Assembly (NCBI GenBank): GCA_947176745.1
Contig: CAMWRV010000009.1
Coordinates: 1-58,499, forward strand
DNA from: an uncultured Muribaculaceae bacterium
GTDB lineage: Bacteria; Bacteroidota; Bacteroidia; Bacteroidales; Muribaculaceae
DNA length: 58,499 bases
Direction: 5' to 3'
Part shown: in pieces, positions 30,401 to 37,952 of the stretch
Layout of the letters: each line of letters opens with the position of its first letter
Position numbering within the stretch: position 1 is the stretch's first letter
Made by a program: the position numbers and the translations under genes
Notes under the pieces: model-generated
Databases searched by the model: none
The model's input: the letters and a program-made list of their open reading frames with translations, nothing else
What the model was told of the DNA's origin: nothing

Positions 30401-33231
30401 AATCCGTCGGACACCCTCACCCATCGGGTCTCGATTACCTTGCGGCTGTCGGAGAACGAGGCGAGCAGATAACTGTCAGGGTAACTTGACCCGACCTTGA
30501 TCCGTACTTTTCTCTCGCCCGGAGGCACTACAATCTTTTGTTCTGGAATCCAGAGCATGTCAGTTACCGGAGGACGCACGTCATCGTGTCTCCACACCGT
30601 GACCTGCGTCACAACCGGGCGATCTGGCCCGGTACCGCTGAAACCGCTGTCGAGAGAGAATTCAAAGTCATAGCCGCCCGAGGGGAGCAGAGCCGAGGGA
30701 ATCCTCATCGCAGGTGAGACAAACTCGCCTGAGGCCACTGTGCGGCCATCTGATTTTATGCGGTAATATACAGTTTTTTTCACCGGATGGTCAGTAAGAT
30801 CGATCACCCGCACCTTGAAGCCGAGCGTGTCGGTGTCGGCACAGACAACCGTATCGAATTCCGGCGCTATGCGAAGGGCGTCGCCGAGCGAGAAGCGCAG
30901 CGGCGATACCGGCCGGGTCTCTCCGGCCTGGTCAGTAACACTGACACTGAGCGAATAGGCTCCTCCGGCATACTCGGTGCCTACAAGGTTCTGCGTCGGA
31001 AGTTCTATGCTGAACGAACCGTCGGCTGCGGTCACTGTCTGTCCGCCATACTGAGCTCCGCCCGGCATCAGTCGCCACCACTGCGGCAGCATGCGGACAG
31101 TGTATTCCACTTTACCGCCGCCGACAGGCATTCCGGCATAGGTCATCGCCTTGCCGTTGAATACAAGAGTCTCTCCCGCACGGTACTCGCCCGAAGCTGA
31201 ATCGACTGTCACAAGGAACGTCGGCGATTTGTATTCAGCCACTTCGAAATATCCGTTGGCAACAGGGTCTGACGAATCGGAATCCCGTACGCTGACCATC
31301 CAGTTGCCGAGAAGTCCGGAAGCAGGCAGCGCGAAAGATCCCTCCACCCGGCCATATGCGTCGGTCTTCATGTCGAGCGAATCGACTTTCTGCCTGTTGG
31401 CATCAAGGAGATACACCCTGAGAGAACGATGGGGGGCGGGCGACATCTCGCGGTCGGCACGGTTATATACCACTGCGGCGAATCCTACACTGTCATCGGG
31501 CCTGTAGACCGGGAGATCGGTCAGGACCTCGCCCCGAAGGCGTGCTGAGATATCCTCTTTTGTGGAATAAGTTTTCGACAGTCGGCCTCCGATAAAATCG
31601 GCGCCATTTTCGACAAGATAGTAATACTGACCGTCGGTCACGGTCACACGTCCGTCGGAACCGGTGGTCTTCACGGCAGGCACTCCCCTCTTGCCGTTCT
31701 GAAGAGGATACAGTTTTACCGACGCTCCGGCCACGGGCTGCTGGTTGACAGCCGATACGACATACATGTTCTTTTCGGAAGCACCGTCGGAAGCGGTCAC
31801 GACCGACAGCCCGCTCACAAGGGCTGTCTCCAGATGCATCCGACTGTTTTTCTGCAATATCCCCGACGCGCCTGATGTGACAGAAGGCACGAACGCGTAA
31901 TATCCCGGCTCAAGAGGAGGCACCGTGACCGTATCGCTGAACTGATCGGGCGTTTCACCGCTGACTTTTACGGGAATCGACCTTACAAGCTTCGCTCCCG
32001 ATGTCAGCGAGGCGTAGGTATAATTCATTTCGGCGTCATTTCCGGGAAGCTTATAGACAAGAATGTTGAAATCGAACACATTGGCACCGCTTACGGTGAC
32101 GCGGTTCTCTCGTCCGGGCAGCAGCCTGTCGCTGAAATCCACATTGAGTCTTTTTGTCTCAAGAGAAGCGATCCTGCTTTCCACGGATTCTATGCCACAT
32201 GCGGAGGGAAATCTGCCAAGGTATCCGCGCAACAGCCTGTAGGCAGTCCGACGCGCCTCATTCCCCTCCTTGCCTGAATCCTGCTCGACAGAAGCGGCAT
32301 AATCGGCTACAAAACGTGCGCCATAAGGAGTGTCGGAGAAACGCTTCACACATTCTTCAAGCCATGCACTCCGCGCATCGCCCGATAGCTGGTCGAGTTT
32401 CCGGCCGCAGAAGAATGAATATATGAATTTGTCTTTATCACCGGAATGGCGGACTATTGCGCCGTCGGTCAGGGTCATTGCCAGCCCCCCGGGGGTGGCG
32501 TCGGAGACTCCGTCGCTCTTGTTGCCGAAAGGTATTGTGGCGACAGAAGAAGCCGATCCGAACGGAGTGAGCAGACCTTCCGCGCACAGGGTCATGAAAT
32601 CGAGAGTAGAGAATCCGGCCTTGACCGCATCGTCAGCATCAGCGAGTAGAGGAGCGATCTCCGATAAAGAGACCGACGCAAGTCTGTCGGGGTCAGTCAT
32701 CGCGCTTTCGACAAGCTGCATGATCCGCGCTTCAAAAATACCTGTGCTCCATTCCTCCGCATTTTCGGGCACGGGGGAAAGGGGTAGTTTTCGGTCATTG
32801 TAGACCCAGCGGCGGAACGACCACATGTCGGCATATACGCGTGCCTCAAGAAGCATGGAGAGGCGGTCGTAGGGGAAAGCGAGCACATTCGAGAGCGAAT
32901 CGAAACGCTCGACCGATTTTATATAATTGCCGGTCGACACGATGGCGTCGGCCACATCAAGCTGCACTGCCGCTTTCAGTGCCGACCGCGCGTCACCGCT
33001 CCGCAGCGCGCGCCTGTATTCGGCCTCGGCGTTTTCCGCCACCGTCTGCGGGAAGGCGAAGTCGGGAGTGGCAAACGTATTCTGCGTTTTCTTCACAGTC
33101 GCGGTGCTGGATCTGACAGCCGCCGACAGCTCCTGTCGCGGCGACAATAACGTGACCGCCGCTACTGCGGCCACGATACAAAAAAAGGAGGATCTGATTC
33201 CCCCTTTTAATAATTCTTTCATGCTTTTCAT
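27472..33231 (-). CDS. Alpha-2-macroglobulin-family protein lacking the thioester
   Basis: A giant exported protein of about 1919 residues. The signal region follows MKELLKGGIRSSFFCIVAAV; ATG at 33231 is used, but ATG at 33222 is equally possible. An MG2-type domain is marked by LTDLPVYRPDDSVGF near residue 570 and the A2M core by MPSLVTDGDGVATVGFTAPD near 1195. At the place of the thioester (near 1390) the sequence is ALPSMLEPESVNILSQ, so the Cys-Gln thioester (C-x-E-Q) is absent, as in YfaS-like bacterial members. A helical toroid-like region follows. A role in protease trapping or envelope protection is inferred. It is the last gene of a three-gene unit, 36 bp after the Spy-like gene. Confidence 0.88.
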   Translation of the reverse strand: MKSMKELLKGGIRSSFFCIVAAVAAVTLLSPRQELSAAVRSSTATVKKTQNTFATPDFAFPQTVAENAEAEYRRALRSGDARSALKAAVQLDVADAIVSTGNYIKSVERFDSLSNVLAFPYDRLSMLLEARVYADMWSFRRWVYNDRKLPLSPVPENAEEWSTGIFEARIMQLVESAMTDPDRLASVSLSEIAPLLADADDAVKAGFSTLDFMTLCAEGLLTPFGSASSVATIPFGNKSDGVSDATPGGLAMTLTDGAIVRHSGDKDKFIYSFFCGRKLDQLSGDARSAWLEECVKRFSDTPYGARFVADYAASVEQDSGKEGNEARRTAYRLLRGYLGRFPSACGIESVESRIASLETKRLNVDFSDRLLPGRENRVTVSGANVFDFNILVYKLPGNDAEMNYTYASLTSGAKLVRSIPVKVSGETPDQFSDTVTVPPLEPGYYAFVPSVTSGASGILQKNSRMHLETALVSGLSVVTASDGASEKNMYVVSAVNQQPVAGASVKLYPLQNGKRGVPAVKTTGSDGRVTVTDGQYYYLVENGADFIGGRLSKTYSTKEDISARLRGEVLTDLPVYRPDDSVGFAAVVYNRADREMSPAPHRSLRVYLLDANRQKVDSLDMKTDAYGRVEGSFALPASGLLGNWMVSVRDSDSSDPVANGYFEVAEYKSPTFLVTVDSASGEYRAGETLVFNGKAMTYAGMPVGGGKVEYTVRMLPQWWRLMPGGAQYGGQTVTAADGSFSIELPTQNLVGTEYAGGAYSLSVSVTDQAGETRPVSPLRFSLGDALRIAPEFDTVVCADTDTLGFKVRVIDLTDHPVKKTVYYRIKSDGRTVASGEFVSPAMRIPSALLPSGGYDFEFSLDSGFSGTGPDRPVVTQVTVWRHDDVRPPVTDMLWIPEQKIVVPPGERKVRIKVGSSYPDSYLLASFSDSRKVIETRWVRVSDGFVTVETDAPADDERIFVTFVAMRDLERESKTVAVIPYIQTVGLKIETETFRDRIEPGSPETWKFRFTYDGKICSTLPVMAVMSDKALNAIAPFQWAFNPYASIYWSPASRLSFQSRYNVSNGGSLSPTLSAKRTAAFVVPEWNTYGYSLYSGNTIYYGSVSNDMMYKSAARSLGASNMEAASEGADEVLNTVYTTSLKIRGTGAAVEEEAAADIDGGAAAAPENDVPLRETECPKAFFMPSLVTDGDGVATVGFTAPDFVGTWQFQILGYTDGMKGSVLTLDAVSAKKVMASLNAPRFLRTGDHASVSATLFNNMETQSALSGRIEIADALTGETILSEDFAAEDVAASGSRVITAWLAVPSETEAVTVRVYASADGHRDGEQAVVPVLPSSTPVVESTPFYIPAGEDSYEITLPDYSGDARVTLTYCDNPVWECVTALPSMLEPESVNILSQADALFGNAVAAGLLARYPELMRGIIEMDSRRGEGDSTLYSPLQKNVDLKTVLPGNTPWVNDARSETMRMQSLVRYADPEAAAKAVAAVMKTIADRQQSDGGWSWCPEMKSSVFMTGRVVHVLASLAGMGYLPDGGKKIAEKACRYIDDELADDWNRNKRKYFPVTQLLDYLYDKSALSGIGSTSAFGPLESAAIKKISEDWRELDTKEKATAAILLERKGKTGLSRMILESLRQTASVNPEKGMWFDNLGSGRSGDDALMATARVLEAYALIDPQNPAVDQLRQWMVISKQTQNWGDNRNTAGAINAILTSGSQWTTSASDPRITIDGKSLDCAGLTSVTGSLVISLDANTASGKRLAVSRTASGPAWGGVISQFVAPVADVRAAMVPQLSVTKEVYVITPGEDGLNASSGDIKPGDRVRVTLTITCDRDLDYVAVTDPRAACLEPVDQLSGNAASDGVWFYREVRDASTNLFIPFLAKGTHVITYDCTADRAGEYSLGVATAQSQYAPEITAHSAGAVVRVR

Positions 33232-33267
33232 TTGCACATGGTTTACAGTGTTTCATCACAAGTGCCC

Positions 33268-33726
33268 TTATTTCTTGGCCGGGCGTTTCTTATGTCTCAT
33301 CTCATGTATCTTGTCGCGGAATTTCTCTTCGGCCGCCTTCATCTTGAAAATCTGTTTCGGTGTCAGAAACTGCGCGAATTTCTCGTCATATCGCTTCTCG
33401 ATCTCGGCGTCTTTCTCCTTGGCTGCGGTTATTGCCTTGCTTACAGCCTCATATTCCGCCTCGGAGGCATCTTTAGTCGCGGCGAGTTTCTTCTCAAGCC
33501 TTCTTGCCTCGCTTACCGTCCGGGCCCGCTCGTCGGTCATGCGGGTGTAGACTTCAAAGAACTGCTTCTGCTGATCCTCTTTGAGATCCATCTCCTGAGC
33601 GAGGAACTTGAGTTTGAATTCCTGCACCTCGCGCCTGATATCCTCGCGGCTCTTACCCTTGTTCTGCGCCACAGCCGGAAGCAGGGCGACAAGAAACAGC
33701 ATCGCAAGTACTGCTATCTTTCTCAT
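33268..33726 (-). CDS. Spy/CpxP-like periplasmic protein (LTxxQ family)
   Basis: A 152-residue exported, highly charged all-helical protein. The signal peptide is MRKIAVLAMLFLVALLPAVA. The mature part is rich in Lys/Glu helices and contains LTPKQIFKMKAAEEKFRDKI near the C-terminus, the LTxxQ-type repeat of Spy/CpxP relatives. These are periplasmic chaperones or stress sensors in Proteobacteria; the exact role here is not known. Its ATG overlaps the stop of the preceding gene by 4 bp (ATGA), so translation is coupled. Confidence 0.8.
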   Translation of the reverse strand: MRKIAVLAMLFLVALLPAVAQNKGKSREDIRREVQEFKLKFLAQEMDLKEDQQKQFFEVYTRMTDERARTVSEARRLEKKLAATKDASEAEYEAVSKAITAAKEKDAEIEKRYDEKFAQFLTPKQIFKMKAAEEKFRDKIHEMRHKKRPAKK

Positions 33727-34163
33727 AGGTCTATTTTACTGTATTCTGGTTGGAGGTCATATCCGAAATCACGCTCGAACTCCTCGATCGACGCGTAGTT
33801 CTCGCTCACCTCGTCAAGAAGCTCGTCGTCAGAGAGCGACGAAGGGAGAAGATACATGTCGCCGGCATCGGAATCACCCATATAGGCGGCAATATGCTCG
33901 GGGGGATTGTCGAGACTGAGCTGCCCCATGCCCGAAGCATTGTGAAAAACCTTCATCATGCACCATATGCCGGCAAACATGGCCGCCAGATAGACATAGG
34001 GTCTCACCCGCTGCCATACTGACATGCGTGCCGCCACGGGCATGGCCGGATATTCCGGCAACTTCGACGCGATCTCAATCCGGACAGTCTCGAAATATCC
34101 GTCAGGAACAGTCCACGGGCCCTTGCGCCCGTATCTGTCGATCAATTTCTCTTCTTCCTTCAT
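33723..34163 (-). CDS. Small single-pass membrane protein, possible anti-sigma-like
   Basis: A 146-residue protein. Start 34163 (MKEEEKLIDRYGRKG) is preferred over the TTG-initiated frame upstream. It has a cytosolic N-terminal ~60 residues with WTVPDGYFETVRIEIASKLP, one membrane helix (YVYLAAMFAGIWCMMKVF) and an acidic C-terminal region. This layout, followed by a Spy-like gene, occurs in Bacteroidota stress loci where an ECF sigma gene usually comes first. Here the nearest sigma gene is 3 kb away on the other strand. An anti-sigma role is only inferred from this pattern. Confidence 0.65.
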   Translation of the reverse strand: MKEEEKLIDRYGRKGPWTVPDGYFETVRIEIASKLPEYPAMPVAARMSVWQRVRPYVYLAAMFAGIWCMMKVFHNASGMGQLSLDNPPEHIAAYMGDSDAGDMYLLPSSLSDDELLDEVSENYASIEEFERDFGYDLQPEYSKIDL

Positions 34164-34477
34164 GTTGTGTCTGTTTTTCTTATTGACCTTACGCATCATG
34201 TTTGGTTTAAGACCATGCGCAATAAAATTTTCATCTCTACTTTCCGGGGCGACTCAAGCGCATATAGCGCGCCTACAACCCGCATATATCCGCATATAAC
34301 AAACGCGGCCGGTTTCACAACCAGCCGCATTCACGTGTTTTCCATAATACTTTTCGAACTAACCTAACATCATGAAACGATTTCTTATATCTCTAAAACA
34401 TCGGGGGTGTGAAAAAGTTTGGCGAGGGGTATATTTTTTTGAAAAAAATTTTCCTCGTCACCATCTGCCCGTGAGTC
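34164..34477. other. 314-bp intergenic region between two minus-strand units
   Basis: It contains the terminator hairpin at 34305-34328 and, on the plus strand, a 42-codon open frame at 34372-34500 that starts MKRFLISLKHRG behind an AT-rich leader-like stretch. That frame runs into the 3' end of the barrel-protein gene and has no recognisable product. No clear TAnnTTTG promoter is seen for the 34163 gene. Confidence 0.4.
34305..34328 (-). terminator. Probable terminator of the outer-membrane protein gene
   Basis: On the minus strand GCGGCTGGTT-GTGA-AACCGGCCGC forms a 10-bp stem with one T-G wobble and a GNRA-type loop, followed by GTTTGTTAT. It lies about 150 bp past the stop at 34478, so the RNA would have a long 3' tail. 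Confidence 0.5.
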
Positions 34478-35152
34478 TCACCACTCATACGATATGTTGA
34501 GGCCGATTCCGTTGATCGCCGCATTATACTGCCAGTTGCTCCAGTAGTCTGACGTCATGAGCCTGTAGTGCAGTCCGACATCGAGTGCCTGACGCGGACG
34601 CGTGCGGTTGACCGGTATCCGGACACCCACTGCCGGCTGGAAATAGAAATAGTTGCGGTCTGTCAGATAGCCGTCTCTGATTTCCACGTAACTGTCAGAG
34701 CAGAGGAAAGCCGCCCCCACCCTCAGATTGATAAAGAACGATGCATGGGTCTGATCTCCGAGAATGAATCTGAAATCAGTGAAGACCGGTATCATGACAG
34801 CCGAGTTTGTGAGCTCATGCGAACGCCATTCCTGACCGGGTCCCTGTTGACCGCTCCCCCAGCCGCCGTCGACTTTCGACCAGAGCAGATCGACTCCGAT
34901 ACCGGCACCCATGTAGAACCAGTCTGAAAACTTGTAACCCTGCGATGTGGCCAGCGTCAGAAAATTACTGCGATAGTTGCCGAAGCCCTGCGTGTAGTCG
35001 GCCTCTACATAACCTTTGTAACCCGCGCTCTGCCTGATCAGGGGCAGAGCGACATTTGTCAGGCCATTGACAATCTCCCCATATTGCGCGGAGACGGGAA
35101 GAACGCTTCCCAGACCCGCGAGCAAGCCGATAAGCAATTTTTTCCTTTTCAT
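34478..35152 (-). CDS. Outer-membrane beta-barrel protein
   Basis: A 224-residue exported protein. The signal peptide (KKLLIGLLAGLGSVLPVSA) is cleaved before QYGEIVNG. The mature part has alternating amphipathic strands with aromatic girdle residues (WFYMGAGIGVDLLW, YFYFQPAVGVRIPV) and ends with a strand closing in Trp (LNISYEW), as expected for a barrel protein inserted by BamA. The number of strands is about eight to ten. The substrate and role are unknown. It follows the 35320 gene on the same strand but is separated from it by a terminator. Confidence 0.75.
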   Translation of the reverse strand: MKRKKLLIGLLAGLGSVLPVSAQYGEIVNGLTNVALPLIRQSAGYKGYVEADYTQGFGNYRSNFLTLATSQGYKFSDWFYMGAGIGVDLLWSKVDGGWGSGQQGPGQEWRSHELTNSAVMIPVFTDFRFILGDQTHASFFINLRVGAAFLCSDSYVEIRDGYLTDRNYFYFQPAVGVRIPVNRTRPRQALDVGLHYRLMTSDYWSNWQYNAAINGIGLNISYEW

Positions 35153-35240
35153 AGCCTTCTGTTTTAAAATTATAACAAACAGACACAGGCGGTTGCAGTC
35201 GTCAACCGTTAAAATTATTTAAGGGAATCGAGAAAACGAG

Positions 35241-35277
35241 AAGGGAGGCTCGACCGTTGCCGGACAGAGCCTCCCTT
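35241..35277 (-). terminator. Terminator after the tailed secreted protein gene
   Basis: AAGGGAGGCT (35241-35250) and AGCCTCCCTT (35268-35277) form a perfect 10-bp stem with a 17-nt loop. On the minus strand the stem is followed by CTCGTTTTCTC. It lies 43 bp past the stop codon at 35320. Confidence 0.75.
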
Positions 35278-35319
35278 TCATATCAGACTGAATATTTTCT
35301 ATTCAGTCGGCAGTTGGTG

Positions 35320-36891
35320 TTACTTCACGATTTTTGTGGCTTTGCCTCCTGCCACGCGCACAAACACGCCGTTGGCGGGATTGTCTACGCGTACACCATG
35401 AAGATTGTAATATACAGCCTCAGTCTCGATTTCCTGACCTACAGACGCCACGCCCGAGAGCATGTCGACAGTCACGGTCATTGTGTCGAAGTCAACTGTA
35501 AACACATATTTGTGATACTCGTCGTTGGCAGCAATCATCCACGACGCGCAGGCACTTGCGTTTACACCCTCCTTATAGAGTGTCATCGGTGCGGGAGTCT
35601 CTACAGCCACGACCTCATCAGCCTCGGCAGGACCGAAACGGTCGCCGCTGTTAACGGCATTCCAGTCCTCGCCCGTCACGGTGCAGAAGCTGAAATAGCC
35701 GAATCCTTCGCCGGCGTCATCGACAACTGCCTCGGCTGTAAACTTGTTGCCCTCTTTGGTCATCTCGACAGGAGTCTCTGTGCTCCATGCCGTGCCGTTG
35801 ACATTGCCGATGATGTAAAGAGCCGCGGGCACCTCGGGTTCGGGCTCTGTGCCGCCGATGACGCTGATCGTCATGTCGACGAGGCTTACCTTAACTGTCA
35901 CTGTGCCGTTAGCCACTTTCCACGATTTGTCACCCTTGACAATTGCGGAAGGCTCTTCGGTCGGAACTGCATTGGCTGTCGGTGCGCCATAGCGTATTCC
36001 GAGACCGTCCCAGTCAGCGGCTGTCGCACCTGTGGCAGTAGAAAGGCCGAAATACGAGTCTGCCGTTCCGAGTGCTCCGGTGAATGTCACCTCACCCTCA
36101 TATGTGCCTTCGGAAGCACCCTTGGCGAGAGCCACGGTGTTGTTGGCAGCGAAGTCTCCGTTGTTGACATTGCCCACAACATACAGAATCTCGGGATATA
36201 CGGGAGCAACGCTCTGGCCGGATACAGTGAGAGTCATTGCTTCGGGATCGAATGTGAAGGTGAATGTTCCGCCGTCGATCGACCAGTTTGTGCCATCTAC
36301 CTTACATGACATCTGAGTGTCGACAACGACTGCTGTCGCGCCTGCCGAGGCAATCCATGCGGTCTGGGCGCCTGTGGCAGCGTCCATCACCTTAATACCG
36401 AAGCTGCCGTCAACGATCGTCTTGTTCTCAATCACCCATTTGCCCTCTTTCTCTGTCATGTCTTCCGTGCTCCATGATGATACACCGAATATGTCGCCGT
36501 GGATGCCATATTTCACTGTCGCCTCCTGACTCTGGCCTGTCACCAGAAGGGTCTTGGCTGTGGGATTGAATACGAGATGTGGATTAACCACATTTCCATC
36601 CATTTCGATATTTTGGGAAGAGGTGCCCTCTACAAGAGCAAAAGTCTCTCCGGGAACAAGCTTGGCCGTTCCGCCGCCGAAATTGACGTTCCACGTTCCG
36701 TTAGTGATCTTGAAACCTGAAGTGAGCGTACCTGCGTAGTCCAGAACATAGGTGCCGTCTCCCTGATCGGTAAACTTGGCATTGGGATCCTTCTCATTCC
36801 AGCCGTTGAAACCTCCGGCAAGGTAATAGTCTGCGGCATTGGCGGCTATGGCCATCACCACAAACATCATCAGAGTAAAAAGTTTTCTCAT
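35320..36891 (-). CDS. Secreted beta-repeat protein with YYNLxGVRV C-terminal tail
   Basis: A 523-residue exported protein. The signal peptide (KLFTLMMFVVMAIAANA) is followed at once by DYYLAGGFNGWNEKDP, an E-set fold of the type that binds starch-like glycans in SusE/SusF and glycogen-binding modules. Three similar segments follow (YGIHGDIFGVSSWS, LYVVGNVNNGDFAANN and LYIIGNVNGTAWS), so it is an array of about four related modules. The last ~45 residues (AVYYNLHGVRVDNPANG and onward) match the tails of two other proteins in the window. Binding to alpha-glucans is possible but unproven. The upstream leader is long, about 190 nt if the -7 box at 37085 is used. Confidence 0.8.
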   Translation of the reverse strand: MRKLFTLMMFVVMAIAANAADYYLAGGFNGWNEKDPNAKFTDQGDGTYVLDYAGTLTSGFKITNGTWNVNFGGGTAKLVPGETFALVEGTSSQNIEMDGNVVNPHLVFNPTAKTLLVTGQSQEATVKYGIHGDIFGVSSWSTEDMTEKEGKWVIENKTIVDGSFGIKVMDAATGAQTAWIASAGATAVVVDTQMSCKVDGTNWSIDGGTFTFTFDPEAMTLTVSGQSVAPVYPEILYVVGNVNNGDFAANNTVALAKGASEGTYEGEVTFTGALGTADSYFGLSTATGATAADWDGLGIRYGAPTANAVPTEEPSAIVKGDKSWKVANGTVTVKVSLVDMTISVIGGTEPEPEVPAALYIIGNVNGTAWSTETPVEMTKEGNKFTAEAVVDDAGEGFGYFSFCTVTGEDWNAVNSGDRFGPAEADEVVAVETPAPMTLYKEGVNASACASWMIAANDEYHKYVFTVDFDTMTVTVDMLSGVASVGQEIETEAVYYNLHGVRVDNPANGVFVRVAGGKATKIVK

Positions 36892-37293
36892 GATCTAATG
36901 ATTAAAAGTTATTATGTTGGTTGTTTTGTCTGTCATTAGTCGTCAGCAATTGGACGCGCACGAAAATCCCGGCATTGGCGGGAATGCAAGTCTGTGCTTT
37001 CGCAGGTTTAAGAAATTTTATTCCGGAAAATGGAAAAAGGCGGTATAATTCAATGCAGTCTCTGTTCAAATCCTTAAACGGCTGCAAAGTTACACATTTA
37101 TGCACCAATTTGCATCACCGCAAGACATGTTATACAACATATCCGACATTTTTTATGCAGTTTCTTTTTGTTAAATTTAGTTATAGCCACCCGTCCAGAC
37201 CGCACAAACAGTATTTTTTTATTAACTTTACGGCAAATTCAGGATTGACGCGTCATGTCGCGTCAGAGATGCATCCTGACAGAACGACGAGAC
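36892..37293. other. 402-bp divergent intergenic region before the sigma factor
   Basis: On the minus strand a -7 element TAACTTTG occurs at 37085-37092 without a clear -33 box; it probably drives the tailed secreted protein gene. On the plus strand two weak TAnnTTTA boxes (37172-37179 and 37223-37230) precede the sigma gene, also without TTTG at the right distance. The latter could therefore depend on an ECF sigma. No RNA gene or ORF is seen. Confidence 0.4.
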
Positions 37294-37857
37294 ATGTCTT
37301 ACAAGTCACCGATAGACGAAAAGAAGCTTATAGCCGACCTGCAGAATCCATCGACCGCCCGAGGGGCGTTCGATGAGCTTATGCGCGCCTACGGAGAGCA
37401 GATCTACTGGCAGATACGCAAGATGGTATGCTGCCACGAAGACGCCAACGACCTGCTGCAGAACTGCTTCATAAAGGCATGGAACAATATTCACAATTTT
37501 CGCGGCGACGCGAAGATGTCGACGTGGCTATACAAGATAGCCGTCAACGAGTCGATCAACTTTCTCAACAAGGAGAGACAGCGCAGGGGAATGACCGAAA
37601 ACGGCGATGACTCATTTCTGCTCCAGAACATGGAGGCAGACGAATCTGTCGACGGCGACTCCCTGCAGAAAGAGCTTCAGGCCGCCATACTCAGACTGCC
37701 CGAGAAGCAGAGGATCGTTTTCAACATGCGCTATTTCGACGAGATGAAATATGAGGAGATGTCGGAGATACTGGGCACGTCTGTCGGCGCGCTTAAGGCC
37801 TCATATCATCACGCCGTAAAAAAAATCACCGCCGCGATCCAGGACTCCGAGATCTGA
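37294..37857 (+). CDS. ECF-type RNA polymerase sigma factor
   Basis: A 187-residue sigma-70 family protein. ATG at 37294 (MSYKSPIDEKKLIADL) fits the family better than the upstream in-frame start. Region 2 is DLLQNCFIKAWNNIHNFRG with AKMSTWLYKIAVNESINFL. Region 4 is LPEKQRIVFNMRYFDEMKYE followed by a helix-turn-helix, EEMSEILGTSVGALKASYHH. No region 1 or 3 is present. No anti-sigma gene lies next to it on its own strand. The nearest candidate is the single-TM protein at 33723-34163. glpA follows after 95 bp, but a structured element separates them. Confidence 0.92.
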   Translation: MSYKSPIDEKKLIADLQNPSTARGAFDELMRAYGEQIYWQIRKMVCCHEDANDLLQNCFIKAWNNIHNFRGDAKMSTWLYKIAVNESINFLNKERQRRGMTENGDDSFLLQNMEADESVDGDSLQKELQAAILRLPEKQRIVFNMRYFDEMKYEEMSEILGTSVGALKASYHHAVKKITAAIQDSEI

Positions 37858-37882
37858 TTCCCCTCCCACACACACAAACCAA

Positions 37883-37946
37883 AAGGCTATTCCGCGTGTT
37901 AGACTTTCAGGTATCCGTACCTGAATGTTAGTTGACCTATAGCCTT
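37883..37946. repeat. Nested inverted repeat in the glpA leader
   Basis: The outer arms AAGGCTAT (37883-37890) and ATAGCCTT (37939-37946) enclose a perfect hairpin TTCAGGTA-TCCG-TACCTGAA (37906-37925). The structure sits between the sigma gene and glpA, ending 6 bp before the glpA ATG. No T-run follows, so a terminator is unlikely. An operator or RNA leader controlling glp is possible. Confidence 0.6.
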
Positions 37947-37952
37947 ATCGAC

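Noticed and set aside
34372..34500. 42-codon plus-strand frame starting MKRFLISLKHRG
   Set aside because: The start context looks like a Bacteroidota gene, but the peptide has no recognisable features, runs into the 3' end of a convergent gene, and lacks a consensus promoter.
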